From the NCBI GenBank assembly GCA_041660045.1, contig JBAZXA010000001.1, positions 62,001 to 126,000 of the forward strand: a stretch of 64,000 bases of DNA, in the 5' to 3' direction. Positions 55,864 to 64,000 of the stretch are shown here, one piece after another. Position 1 is the first letter of the stretch; each line of letters opens with the position of its first letter. The DNA is from WM-3-3 sp041660045. Its GTDB lineage: Bacteria; Pseudomonadota; Gammaproteobacteria; Methylococcales; Methylomonadaceae. The notes under the pieces were generated by a model that searched no databases, had not been told where the DNA came from, and saw nothing but the letters and a program-made list of their open reading frames with translations. The translations under genes were made by a program, and so were the position numbers.

Positions 55864-55955
55864 GGAGGGATGGCCGAGAGGCTGAAGGCGCTCCCCTGCT
55901 AAGGGAGTATGGGCTTTATCTCCCATCGAGGGTTCGAATCCCTCTCTCTCCGCCA
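55864..55955 (+). tRNA. tRNA-Ser (anticodon GCT)
   Basis: The acceptor GGAGGGA (55864-55870) pairs with TCTCTCC (55945-55951), followed by G and encoded CCA. The anticodon GCT is at 55898-55900, for AGC and AGU codons. The long variable arm and 92-base length are normal for serine. Confidence 0.97.
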
Positions 55956-56032
55956 TATATTTTGATAGCATCAAGATAGCATTAAAGGTTGACAGAAATA
56001 TAACAAAAAAGGATAATGGCTTGCTCAACTAA

Positions 56033-56109
56033 GCGCCCGTAGCTCAGCTGGATAGAGTACTCGGCTACGAACCGAGCGGTCGGGAGTTCGAATCTCTCCG
56101 GGCGCGCCA
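56033..56109 (+). tRNA. tRNA-Arg (anticodon ACG)
   Basis: The acceptor GCGCCCG pairs with CGGGCGC (56099-56105), followed by G and encoded CCA. The anticodon ACG is at 56067-56069; A34 is normally changed to inosine, reading CGU, CGC and CGA. Length 77 bases. Confidence 0.97.
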
Positions 56110-56131
56110 TATATTAAGTGTGAAGATTTAT

Positions 56132-56207
56132 TCCCCTGTAGCTCAGTCGGTAGAGCAAATGACTGTTAATCATTGGGTCGGCGGTTCGAGCCCGTCCGGG
56201 GGAGCCA
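56132..56207 (+). tRNA. tRNA-Asn (anticodon GTT)
   Basis: The acceptor TCCCCTG pairs with CGGGGGA (56197-56203, one wobble pair), followed by G and encoded CCA. The anticodon GTT is at 56165-56167. Length 76 bases. It is the last gene of the recA-to-tRNA segment, 12 bases before a strong terminator. Confidence 0.97.
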
Positions 56208-56218
56208 AAAAAAAATTA

Positions 56219-56247
56219 GGGTTACATGATTATGTAACCCTTTTTTT
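56219..56247 (+). terminator. Rho-independent terminator after tRNA-Asn
   Basis: GGGTTACAT (56219-56227) pairs perfectly with ATGTAACCC (56232-56240) around a 4-base loop, followed by seven T. It closes the csrA-tRNA transcript. Confidence 0.92.
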
Positions 56248-56441
56248 ATGCCTTTAATTTTCATTAAACTATTTTGCAACGTTAACTGTTATTTACACTC
56301 AAATAGTGTGGATTATCTTCAATTTATTAAGCATAATAATGTCAGAATATCTTTAAAAATTAAGCAATAAGCTAGTTTATTTATAGCCGTTTGCAATTTA
56401 ACCAGCAGCTAATCCTATCGGAAGTTATTAACTTTAAAGCG

Positions 56442-57317
56442 ATGAAAATAATATTGTTATTGATGCTGCTGTTATCACCTTTAGATTCCTGGCCTGAATG
56501 CTATGATGAAACAAAGGATGATAAAAAAAATTATACCAATTGTTTAAGCGATGCGGAAAAAGGTGATGCCAGCGCGCAATTCAATTTAGGTATTATGTAT
56601 GATAATGGACAGGGCGCAAAACAGGATTATAAAAAAGCTATAAAGTGGTATACGCAAGCGGCCAATAAAGGTAGCGTAGATGCACAATTCAACCTAGCTC
56701 TACTTTTTGCTGAAGGACGCGGGGTTGAGCAAAATTATCAAGCGGCTTTTAAATGGTATTTAAAAGCCGCTGAAGCAGGTCTTGCAGAAGCGCAATTGAA
56801 TTTGGGCAATCTGTATATCAATGGCTATGGCACCGAACAAGATTATACCGAAGCGTACAATTGGTATAGTAAAGCCCAAGCACAAGGGCATGCTGGCGCC
56901 CAATTTAATCTAGGTACCATGTTTGCGATTGGGCAGGGGGTCGCCCAGGATTTTACACAGGCTATTTTTTGGTATAGTAAAGCGGCCGAGCAGGGTAATA
57001 CTAGCGCCCAATTTAATTTAGGCACTATGTATGCAAATGGTCAAGGTGCCAATAAAAACTTGGGGGAAGCCATTTTATGGTATACCAAGGCTGCAGAACG
57101 TGGAAATGTTGATGCCCAGTTTAATTTAGCTAATATGTATTACAACGGCGAAGGTGTCGCGCAGGATTATATCAAGGCATATATGTTTTATGATATTGCC
57201 GCTTCGAATGGTGATAAGCTCGCAGATAAAAATAAAGAAATGGCTGCGGAAAAATTATCAGTAGAACAACTCTCCGAAGCAAAACGGCTTGCTAAAATTT
57301 GGCTTAGCGAGCGTTGA
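56442..57317 (+). CDS. Sel1-repeat protein with signal peptide
   Basis: This 291-residue protein has a hydrophobic N-terminal signal (MKIILLLMLLLSPLDSW, start at ATG 56442; a TTG 51 bases earlier is less likely). It is followed by about seven Sel1/TPR-like repeats of 36 residues, each built on A.FNLG.MY..G.G...DY..A..WY.KAA..G. Such repeats form an alpha-helical scaffold for protein contacts, often in the periplasm. Several repeats are similar at the DNA level. It lacks neighbours in its operon and its partner is unknown. Confidence 0.88.
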   Translation: MKIILLLMLLLSPLDSWPECYDETKDDKKNYTNCLSDAEKGDASAQFNLGIMYDNGQGAKQDYKKAIKWYTQAANKGSVDAQFNLALLFAEGRGVEQNYQAAFKWYLKAAEAGLAEAQLNLGNLYINGYGTEQDYTEAYNWYSKAQAQGHAGAQFNLGTMFAIGQGVAQDFTQAIFWYSKAAEQGNTSAQFNLGTMYANGQGANKNLGEAILWYTKAAERGNVDAQFNLANMYYNGEGVAQDYIKAYMFYDIAASNGDKLADKNKEMAAEKLSVEQLSEAKRLAKIWLSER

Positions 57318-57408
57318 CTCAACCAATAACTCTTCAAAACCCAAAGGTTAAATCAATTTGTCATCCCGACTTGGCCTTATTCAAGAAACATCATGTCGTT
57401 ATGCCTTA

Positions 57409-57433
57409 AAGTGTTAATGTACACTTAATTTTT
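57409..57433 (+). terminator. Weak terminator after the Sel1 gene
   Basis: AAGTGT (57409-57414) pairs with ACACTT (57421-57426), followed by AATTTTT. The stem is short and AT-rich, so confidence is low. Confidence 0.35.
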
Positions 57434-57518
57434 AAGAAAAAGCCCTGCATGGCCGATATTAAATTTTGAAAATTTTTATCTGGGTATAAAATGAGCCTGT
57501 AGACGATTTGGAGGCATA

Positions 57519-58004
57519 ATGCTCAATAAAGTAATTTTGATTGGAAATTTAGGTTCAGACCCTGAAGTTAGGTATATGCCGGCAGGGGGGGCTGTAACCA
57601 ATATTAGTCTTGCCACAACTCGGCGTTGGAAAGATAAGCAAAGTGGCGAAAGAAAAGATGCAACAGAATGGCATCGGATTATCTTTTTTAACCGCTTAGC
57701 AGAGATAGCTGGCGAGTATTTAAAAAAAGGTAGTCAGGTTTACGTTGAAGGTCGATTGCAAACCAGAAAATGGCAAGGTCAAGACGGTCAAGACCGTTAT
57801 TCGACAGAAATCATTGCTGAAGAATTACACATGTTAGGTAGCCGTAGTGGTGGCACTGGCAGTTTTGCTGGTGATCAAGTCCCCAGTGGTTATTCTGCAG
57901 CGGGTAAGGCAAGCAGCCAGCCCAACTATCCACCATCGCAATCTGGTCAAATGCCTGCACCACCGCCAAATTATGATGATTTTGATGATGATATACCGTT
58001 CTAA
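57519..58004 (+). CDS. ssb: Single-stranded DNA-binding protein
   Basis: SSB coats single-stranded DNA during replication and repair. The 161-residue protein has an OB fold (about residues 1-110: [42 protein letters not shown]), a Gly/Pro/Ser/Gln-rich linker, and the acidic tip DDFDDDIPF that recruits partner proteins. A GGAGG ribosome-binding site lies 8 bases upstream. A short lipoprotein gene follows 11 bases later on the same strand. Confidence 0.97.
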   Translation: MLNKVILIGNLGSDPEVRYMPAGGAVTNISLATTRRWKDKQSGERKDATEWHRIIFFNRLAEIAGEYLKKGSQVYVEGRLQTRKWQGQDGQDRYSTEIIAEELHMLGSRSGGTGSFAGDQVPSGYSAAGKASSQPNYPPSQSGQMPAPPPNYDDFDDDIPF

Positions 58005-58015
58005 GGGCACGATAT

Positions 58016-58615
58016 ATGAAAGCAAATTTAAAAACGTCTATAGGTTTTGTGTTTCTTTTATTATCTGCTTGCACAGTAAATGGCCCCGGTCAAAATATCG
58101 AACCAGTAGCGGTGCCCGTGCAAAAAATACCCAAGGTGCCACCGCAAGCTGATACTGAATCCAGTCAAAATCCACCATTGACCGCATTAAAAAATGGTAG
58201 GACATTGCGCTTGGTACGGATTATGGATGGCGGTTCCTGCAAGGATAACCGTCAAGGCGCTAAAGGTGTTTTCTTGCTGTATGCGGAGCCGACAGATGTT
58301 GAACGTATAAAGCATGAGCAAGGCGCTAAGGTTTTTACCGGGTTTGAAAAGCGTTTAGAGACTATTGCCTCAACCGCGCTGCAAGAAGCTATTAACGGTA
58401 TTAATTTTGATGAAGATCCTTTTTCCCTTGGGGAGGATGACGCCCAATCTAAATTATCATTACAATTAAGCAATTTTTTCCGTTCCGCTGTCGCCTCACC
58501 GCTAGATAGCTTTTCAAAAACAACAACATTAACTGTTGATGTGGTGTCCTTTCCACCTTCATTTATATTTTTTCGGGAGGGCTGTAATGCTAAACTCCTA
58601 CAGTCGGAAAATTAA
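58016..58615 (+). CDS. Putative lipoprotein of unknown function
   Basis: This 199-residue protein starts with a signal peptide ending in a lipobox (LLSAC at residues 16-20), so it is likely anchored in a membrane by Cys20. A Pro/Gln-rich linker (about 25-60) leads to a region with the LRLVRIMDGGSCKDNRQGAKG segment and later GVFLLYAEPTDVERI. No domain was recognised. It starts 11 bases after ssb and may share its transcript. The segment near residue 80 contains a second Cys. Confidence 0.75.
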   Translation: MKANLKTSIGFVFLLLSACTVNGPGQNIEPVAVPVQKIPKVPPQADTESSQNPPLTALKNGRTLRLVRIMDGGSCKDNRQGAKGVFLLYAEPTDVERIKHEQGAKVFTGFEKRLETIASTALQEAINGINFDEDPFSLGEDDAQSKLSLQLSNFFRSAVASPLDSFSKTTTLTVDVVSFPPSFIFFREGCNAKLLQSEN

Positions 58616-58657
58616 AGCCTCTAATCACTTAATTAAACGAAATTCGAGGGTATAAAA

Positions 58658-59044
58658 ATGGCTTGGAGAGAACGTCAGAGTGACCAGGTATACACTGATG
58701 CTGAAGTAGAGCAACGTTTAAAAGAAGAATTGCCGCATTGGTATTTAGAAGACGGTTGGATACGGCGAAAATATAAAACCAGTGGCTGGAAAGCGACATT
58801 GATGGTGGTGAATACCGTAGGGCATTTAGCGGAAGCCGCTTTTCACCATCCCGACCTTTCGGTGTCTTATGCCTTTGTTATTGTAAAATTGGTCAATCAT
58901 GCAGCCAAAGGCATAACCAATAAGGATTTTGCCTTGGCACAAAAAATTGAACAAGTCATCATGTGGGAACCCGGCAAGGAAGACGGCGGTGCTTTGACCG
59001 GTACGCCGGATGACCCACGTTTTAAATATATTAAATATGACTAA
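58658..59044 (+). CDS. Pterin-4a-carbinolamine dehydratase family protein
   Basis: This 128-residue protein matches the PCD/DCoH family. The signature EAAFHHPDLSVSYAFVIVKL, with VNHAAKGITNKD after it, carries all expected positions: the HH pair, the aromatic, the later His and the final Asp. PCD recycles oxidised pterin cofactor after aromatic amino acid hydroxylases, but no such hydroxylase is in the window. An alternative role as a small assembly factor in other systems cannot be excluded. The N-terminal SDQVYTDAEVEQRLKEELP is usual. It lies 42 bases after the lipoprotein gene. Confidence 0.9.
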   Translation: MAWRERQSDQVYTDAEVEQRLKEELPHWYLEDGWIRRKYKTSGWKATLMVVNTVGHLAEAAFHHPDLSVSYAFVIVKLVNHAAKGITNKDFALAQKIEQVIMWEPGKEDGGALTGTPDDPRFKYIKYD

Positions 59045-59175
59045 GCATAGATATTTAATGGGTGGTTTACGTTACTAAAGTAGCTTAAGGCCTCATTGTG
59101 GTGTGCGGTAGCCATATTAAAAATGGCTAAACCTAAGCAATAGCGATCAACAAAAAACTAATTTGATAGTACGTT

Positions 59176-60855
59176 ATGTTATGGGAAATGTTAAACGTTG
59201 CCAGGGATATTGGCCGTATCCAAGAAATTGCATCGGTACTTATCCGTTATGGGTTCGGCAGTTTTGTTAATACGCTAGGCATAGGCAATGTCTTGGCTAG
59301 GGCCGGAAAAGTTTTGCATTGGCAAAATACTGTGGATTATGTCAACCTTGATATGCCCCAGCGCATCCGGCGCGTACTGGAAGAATTAGGCCCAACTTTT
59401 ATAAAACTGGGTCAAATTCTTGCTACCCGTATCGATTTATTTCCACCCCAATATATTGCCGAATTCGAGAAACTTCAAGACCGTGTCCCACCATTACCTT
59501 TTATCGAATTATTACCTCAAATTGAAGAAGATTTAGGCGGTAGCATCAGTGAGTTTTTTGCTGAGGTAAACCCAATCCCTTTGGCTGCGGCATCAATAGC
59601 GCAAGTGCATAAAGCACAGTTGAAAGATGGCACAGAAGTCATCTTAAAAATAAGAAGGCCAGGATTACGTAAAATTATTGAAGCCGATTTACGGCTTTTG
59701 CAGCGTATTGCGGATATTGCTGAATCAGAAATTGATGAGTTAAGACGTTTTCACCCGCAGGAAATCATCCGCCAATTTAACCAATCATTGCGTAGGGAAT
59801 TGGATTTAGCGGCCGAATGCCGTAATGCCGAACGCATAGCAGCAAATTTAGCGGACGATGATGCCATCAAAATTCCTAAAGTTTACTGGCAATGGACTGG
59901 CGAAAAATTGAATGTGCAAGAATATATCCAGGGTATTTCAGGTCGTGATTTGCAGACTGTAGATGCCATGGGCTTAGACAGAAAGTTATTGGCTGAGCGA
60001 GGGGCAAGGGCGGTTATGAAAATGATCATGGAACATGGTTTTTTTCATGCGGATCCTCACCCTGGTAATGTGTTTTATTTGGCAGACAACAAAATTGCCT
60101 TTATCGACTTTGGCATGGTTGGCCGATTAACAGAAGAGCGCCGGGAGCAAGTGGTCAATCTTTTATATAGTATGGTCAACCATGCGCCGGCAAAAGTGGC
60201 GGAGATTTTAGAAGATTGGTCTGATAATACACAGGTTGATGAACTATTGTTGACTATGGATATAGAGGCTTTTGTTGATCAATATAGTTCTTTATCGCTT
60301 AAGGATTTAAGCTTGTCGATCATGTTAGCGGATTTAATGGCGTTATTGCGTGATCATAATTTAGTTTTGCCAGCCGACCTAATTTTGTTAATTAAAGCTT
60401 ATATCACTTTGGATGGTTTAGGCCGCCATCTTAATCCTGAATTTAATACCTTGGTGTTTGCATCACCGCATATCCATGACATTATGCTGGCGCGTTATGA
60501 ACCTGAAGCCATCCTGAAACGGGCTTGGCGTAATTTGATGAGTTTTGGCGATTTACTATCTAATTTACCAAAAGATTTACGCAGGTTATTACGGGCTTCA
60601 CGAAAAGGCGCTTTACAAATTGAAGTTAATGTTAAATTTCTAGACAAGTACGTCAGTAAGGCCGATAGCGCAATTAGCCGGTTAACCATGGGGATAGTAA
60701 CAGCTGCCTTAATTATAGGGTCATCCATTATTATGACTGTTAAAGGTGGCCCTGAGTTATTTGGTTTGCCAGCGTTTGGATTTTTGGGATTTACTTGCGC
60801 AATGATAGGCGGTTTTTGGTTGCTGATTTCAATTTGGCATGGGGGGCATCGATAA
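59176..60855 (+). CDS. ubiB: ABC1/UbiB-family protein kinase-like protein
   Basis: This 559-residue protein is of the ABC1/UbiB atypical kinase family. It has the KxGQ motif in FIKLGQILATR near residue 75, the A-rich loop AAASIAQVHKAQLKDG near residue 140, the metal-binding HADPHPGNVFY near residue 295, and IDFGMVGRL near 315. Two C-terminal transmembrane helices cover about residues 500-555. UbiB supports ubiquinone synthesis as an ATPase. Its usual neighbours ubiE and ubiJ are absent, so an ABC1 paralogue is possible. It stands alone. Confidence 0.85.
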   Translation: MLWEMLNVARDIGRIQEIASVLIRYGFGSFVNTLGIGNVLARAGKVLHWQNTVDYVNLDMPQRIRRVLEELGPTFIKLGQILATRIDLFPPQYIAEFEKLQDRVPPLPFIELLPQIEEDLGGSISEFFAEVNPIPLAAASIAQVHKAQLKDGTEVILKIRRPGLRKIIEADLRLLQRIADIAESEIDELRRFHPQEIIRQFNQSLRRELDLAAECRNAERIAANLADDDAIKIPKVYWQWTGEKLNVQEYIQGISGRDLQTVDAMGLDRKLLAERGARAVMKMIMEHGFFHADPHPGNVFYLADNKIAFIDFGMVGRLTEERREQVVNLLYSMVNHAPAKVAEILEDWSDNTQVDELLLTMDIEAFVDQYSSLSLKDLSLSIMLADLMALLRDHNLVLPADLILLIKAYITLDGLGRHLNPEFNTLVFASPHIHDIMLARYEPEAILKRAWRNLMSFGDLLSNLPKDLRRLLRASRKGALQIEVNVKFLDKYVSKADSAISRLTMGIVTAALIIGSSIIMTVKGGPELFGLPAFGFLGFTCAMIGGFWLLISIWHGGHR

Positions 60856-60980
60856 GCCTTTTCATCGATTGTAATCGTTTTTATTGTCTATACTAAAATA
60901 TCATCCAGCGTTGTATTAATTGACGTTTAAAGTTATATAAAACGCTGTTTTATTGGAATTTAAAGTATAGCCACCGGGAC

Positions 60981-63113
60981 ATGGAAAACGCAGTTAAAAC
61001 CCTATTATCTCAAATTGATGCGGCTAACTTGCCTGTTTTGCCGAAAGTACTCGTTGACTTAATGGCAGCGATTAAACAGCCCAATATTGAAATTGCGGCG
61101 CTAGTCGACATCATCTCCCAAGAACCCAGTCTTAGTTCAAAAATTGTCATGGCTGCAAACTCTAGCCTTTATAGGCAGTTTGGCGCGCTGACCGATTTGA
61201 ACCGGGTAGTGGTAATTCTTGGTTTAAACACTATCAAAACCATCGCTATTACCAGCGCTATCCATCAATTCTTTTCCCAACTTCCTCAGCACCATCTGCA
61301 TTTGCTTGAAATTATTTGGTATCGCTCCCTTACTTGCGCCCATATTGCAAAGCGGTTAGCAACTTTAACTTCTTATCCGTATCCAGAAGAAGCCTATTTG
61401 ACGGGCTTGTTACAGCGTGTTGGACAACTTGTTTTACTGGCAAGCTTTCCTGATGACTATCCTAATTATGTTAAGCAATTATCGTCAGCTGTACAGCAGT
61501 CTACTAGCGGTAAAGAGCTTTTTCGTATTCCACATCCTGAAGTAGGTGGCGGATGGATTGCGACTTGGGGATTGCACCCGGTTATTGCCGATGCTGTCCG
61601 ATACCAATATTTGCCTGCAGTGGACGTGGCAGATAGCGCGGCTTTGGTCAAATTAATTAATGTGGCTAGCCAGTTGAGTAGTTTAGATAGCGCAAATAAA
61701 TATCAAATTGTGCTGCACGTGGGTCAATTATTAGGTTTAAACCAAGAACTTGTTGAAGATATCTTGCAACAAGTTAAACCTTTAGTTGAACAATCTGCTG
61801 GAGAGTTAGGATTGTTGATTTCAGACACGACAGGTGAGGTGCTAAAAAACTTGACGACCAGGGAGCAAAGACAGCAAGTTGGTTTAGCATTAGGCGAGGC
61901 AGTTAAGGAATTTGCTTTATTGTCAGCAGCAAACCAGCATGTTGACTCAGCGTCTGAATTTGGCGTAGTAGTTAGCAGCATTCAACAAGCCATAATGATC
62001 TTATTTGGATACGAATCGAGTGCAGTGTTTCTTCATCAAGAGGCTAGTGGCAACTTGGTAGGGGTGGCCGGTAAACACCAGATAGATTCTTTGTGGCCTA
62101 CGCTATCATTAAATCTCAATACCAGTAACAGCCTATTAGTTAAGGCTTTTAACCAAAAACAGGTGTTATATATTGATAGTAATGGTCAAAATGAGCCGGA
62201 AGTTTTACTGGATCGCCAAATTGGTAAATTACTGGGTAAAGCGGCTATGGCAATAATACCAGCTACGCTTGAAGGTAGCGTAGTTGCAATTGTGGTGATT
62301 GGATTTAATCAGGAAGACATTAACACTATTAAATCTAAACTTAAATTAATAAAGCTGTTTACCGTTGAAGTTGCTAAAGTGCTTAAACATTTACAATTAG
62401 CGGTTAGTGCAGGTCAAGCTTCAATACTAAGCCTGCAAGAAAGTTATCGGTTACACGCTAACAAGGTTAGGCATGAAATTTCGAACCCGTTGACAATAAT
62501 AAGCAATTATTTATATCTGTTAGGTCTACGTTTAGGTGCAAATGGCGGTCATGAAGTCAATGTTATAATGGAAGAGATTAGCCGTGTTGGTCAAATTGCA
62601 GCCCAGTTATCCGATTTGCCTGAAAAACTTGCTACAGCTGAGACCGACAGTGTTGATGTAAACAACTTAATTCGACGGCTCAGTGAATTATTTCAAGCCG
62701 GTATTTTAAAAACCAAGGGCATTGAAATCGTTTTGGAATTGCAGGAGGCTTTACCATTGATTAATATCAGTGCAGGCAAACTGAAACAAGTTTTAATAAA
62801 TCTGATGAAAAATGCCGCTGAGGCAATGCCACAAGGCGGTAAAATAACGGTCAGTAGCAAGGATAGGATTTATCTAGGAAAAACCTGTTATCTTCAAATT
62901 GAAGTGGCTGATAACGGCAAAGGCATCCCGGAAGATGTACTAAATCATTTATTTACACCCGTTGCAAGCAGTAAAGGCCAACACAACACTGGTTTAGGTT
63001 TGGCGATCTGCAAAAACTTAATCGATGACATGGGTGGGATGATTAGCTGTAGCTCCAGTCGCGACACCGGGACTAAGTTTCAAATTTTTTTAGTAAATGA
63101 GGAATCAAGATAA
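60981..63113 (+). CDS. Hybrid-input histidine kinase: HDOD-GAF-HisKA-HATPase
   Basis: This 710-residue protein has an HDOD domain (about residues 8-270: LPVLPKVLVDLMAAIKQP, ISQEPSLSSKIVMAANS), a GAF-like domain (about 310-475), a HisKA domain with the phospho-acceptor His498 in VRHEISNPLTIISNYLY, and an HATPase (about 590-705). The N box is NLMKNAAEAMPQGGK, the G1 box DNGKGIPEDV and the G2 box GLGLAICKNLID. No membrane segment is seen, so it is a cytosolic kinase. A response regulator gene starts 61 bases after it and is its likely partner. Confidence 0.88.
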   Translation: MENAVKTLLSQIDAANLPVLPKVLVDLMAAIKQPNIEIAALVDIISQEPSLSSKIVMAANSSLYRQFGALTDLNRVVVILGLNTIKTIAITSAIHQFFSQLPQHHLHLLEIIWYRSLTCAHIAKRLATLTSYPYPEEAYLTGLLQRVGQLVLLASFPDDYPNYVKQLSSAVQQSTSGKELFRIPHPEVGGGWIATWGLHPVIADAVRYQYLPAVDVADSAALVKLINVASQLSSLDSANKYQIVLHVGQLLGLNQELVEDILQQVKPLVEQSAGELGLLISDTTGEVLKNLTTREQRQQVGLALGEAVKEFALLSAANQHVDSASEFGVVVSSIQQAIMILFGYESSAVFLHQEASGNLVGVAGKHQIDSLWPTLSLNLNTSNSLLVKAFNQKQVLYIDSNGQNEPEVLLDRQIGKLLGKAAMAIIPATLEGSVVAIVVIGFNQEDINTIKSKLKLIKLFTVEVAKVLKHLQLAVSAGQASILSLQESYRLHANKVRHEISNPLTIISNYLYLLGLRLGANGGHEVNVIMEEISRVGQIAAQLSDLPEKLATAETDSVDVNNLIRRLSELFQAGILKTKGIEIVLELQEALPLINISAGKLKQVLINLMKNAAEAMPQGGKITVSSKDRIYLGKTCYLQIEVADNGKGIPEDVLNHLFTPVASSKGQHNTGLGLAICKNLIDDMGGMISCSSSRDTGTKFQIFLVNEESR

Positions 63114-63174
63114 AGATGGCGTATAACCCGAAACTTAACGGTATAAGCAGAATTTTCCCTGGGCAGCGCTTTTT

Positions 63175-64000
63175 ATGTTAAGTGTCGTTGGGGAAAATGG
63201 CAGCCCTTTGCAAATCTTAATAGCTGATGACCAAAAAAGTGTCAGGGAAAGTTTGTGTCAAATCCTTCAGTTTGCGGGTTACCAAGTAGGTACCGCCGAT
63301 GGTGGCATGACGGCTATTTCGTTTTTGCAATCCCATGTTGTGCCGCTATTGTTATTGGATTTAAACATGGGCAGCTGTAGTGGTTATCAGGTATTAGACT
63401 TTATTGCCGGCAATAATATCGATACCAATGTCATTATTATTAGTGGGGAGGCTAATTTTAACGATGCCAGACGCACGTTACGCTACGAATTTGTCCGTGA
63501 CTTTATTAAAAAACCCTATGAAGTTAAAGATTTATTGGGCTTAATTGCCAGTGCTATCAAGGTTATCGCGCTTAATAAAGAAAAAAAAGCTATTCAAGAC
63601 CAACTAAAAAAGTCCGAACAGATGTACCGTTTTGTCGTTGAAAAATCCCCAGACATCATTTATATCATTAATCAAAAAGGCGAATTTACTTTTTTGAATA
63701 ATGTGATAGAAAAAAAGCTGGGTTATAGCTTGGATGATCTCCAAAATCGGCATTATTCCCAGCTGGTGCATAAAGATGATCTTATAAAGGCCAAATCGAT
63801 CTTTAATATTGATGATGCATTGCCAGGTACGACCAGAACACTGGAATTGCGCTTGTTAGGGGAACAAAAAAATAGTGTGCGTTATACGGAAGTAACCGCT
63901 ATTACTATTAACCTGAACTCCATGAAGTCGCAAGCATATAATGAGGGTCAATTCGGTGAAGAGTTTGGGCTTTATGGGGTAATTCGTGACATACACCAGC
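63175..64000 (+). CDS. Response regulator with PAS domain (3' truncated by window)
   Basis: Translation from ATG 63175 gives at least 275 residues with no stop before the edge. The receiver domain (about residues 12-130) has the acidic pair at 18-19 (IADDQ), the phospho-acceptor Asp62 in LLLLDLNMG, Ser90 and Lys113-Pro114 (FIKKPYE). A helical linker leads to a PAS domain starting about residue 150 (YRFVVEKSPDIIYIINQKG), ending near YGVIRDIHQ at the edge. The output domain beyond is not visible; a cyclase or kinase is likely. It follows the HDOD kinase by 61 bases, so the pair is probably one system. Confidence 0.9.
   Translation, partial: MLSVVGENGSPLQILIADDQKSVRESLCQILQFAGYQVGTADGGMTAISFLQSHVVPLLLLDLNMGSCSGYQVLDFIAGNNIDTNVIIISGEANFNDARRTLRYEFVRDFIKKPYEVKDLLGLIASAIKVIALNKEKKAIQDQLKKSEQMYRFVVEKSPDIIYIINQKGEFTFLNNVIEKKLGYSLDDLQNRHYSQLVHKDDLIKAKSIFNIDDALPGTTRTLELRLLGEQKNSVRYTEVTAITINLNSMKSQAYNEGQFGEEFGLYGVIRDIHQ

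Noticed and set aside
57458..57490. Promoter for ssb (TTGAAA ... TATAAA)
   Set aside because: The spacing between the two hexamers is only 13 bases, too short for a normal sigma-70 promoter.
1..64000. CRISPR arrays, insertion sequences, prophage genes or attachment sites
   Set aside because: No regularly spaced direct repeats, transposase, integrase or phage structural gene was seen. The only tandem repetition is within the Sel1-repeat gene.

Overview
The window is a chromosomal, protein-dense stretch (about 63 protein genes, three tRNA genes, one riboswitch) of moderately AT-rich DNA from a gammaproteobacterium. Three things point to a methanotroph-like lineage (order Methylococcales): the lpxB-recA-recX-alaS-lysC-csrA-tRNA order, a PEP-CTERM protein whose sorting motif has the VPxPAAVWLF form, and a GnnA/GnnB-type pair beside lpxB. 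This placement is inference; no methane or methanol oxidation gene lies in the window. No insertion sequence, prophage, CRISPR array or integron was seen.

Layout. 1-9.5 kb: the 3' end of mutL, miaA, an HDOD/cyclic-nucleotide-binding protein, a class V aminotransferase, a secreted phosphoesterase, a rhomboid protease and yoaA-tsaB. 10-14.2 kb: a secreted PhoX/DUF839-like protein, a PEP-CTERM protein, a 2OG-Fe(II) oxygenase-like protein and an unknown gene. 14.3-18.1 kb: yciO, a site-2 protease, scpA, scpB and rluB in one direction. 18.1-21.6 kb: two c-di-GMP enzymes. 21.8-27.7 kb: sufT and a minus-strand run yciK, gph/mupP, ubiG, mtaD, divergent from mtnA-cysZ. 27.9-32.5 kb: a PhnA-like zinc-ribbon protein, a decayed PEP-CTERM gene, a GNAT, a YheT-type hydrolase and an ABC exporter. 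32.8-34.8 kb: a NifZ-like gene followed by a SagB-type dehydrogenase. 34.8-37.7 kb: a membrane protein and btuB under a cobalamin riboswitch with a visible terminator platform. 37.7-42.2 kb: mutM, a Gld-type ABC system and hflD. 42.3-46.5 kb: copZ-like, copA and a sensor without an output domain. 46.6-49.9 kb: gnnA-like, gnnB-like and lpxB. 50-56.2 kb: recA, recX, alaS, lysC, csrA, tRNA-Ser, tRNA-Arg and tRNA-Asn, closed by a strong terminator. 56.4-64 kb: a Sel1 protein, ssb, a lipoprotein, a pterin dehydratase, a UbiB-family protein, an HDOD-GAF histidine kinase and a response regulator cut by the window edge.

How the genes work together. Most of the window is housekeeping: DNA repair and recombination (mutL, mutM, recA, recX, ssb, yoaA), tRNA modification (miaA, tsaB, yciO), chromosome condensation (scpAB), ubiquinone (ubiG, ubiB) and methylthioadenosine recycling (mtaD, mtnA). 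Signalling is rich: one diguanylate cyclase, one GGDEF-EAL protein, two HDOD proteins, an orphan PAS sensor, a histidine kinase/response regulator pair and CsrA. Lipid A synthesis probably uses a 3-amino sugar made by the GnnA/GnnB-like pair before LpxB.

The places most worth a second look are the NifZ-like/SagB pair with a possible sigma-54 promoter, the gnnAB-lpxB lipid A locus, the cobalamin riboswitch terminator, the scpA/scpB overlap with an N-terminally extended ScpB, the decayed PEP-CTERM gene, the output-less PAS sensor, and a 60-codon ORF translationally coupled to the GGDEF-EAL gene. I did not find a clearly new multi-gene defence or biosynthetic system.
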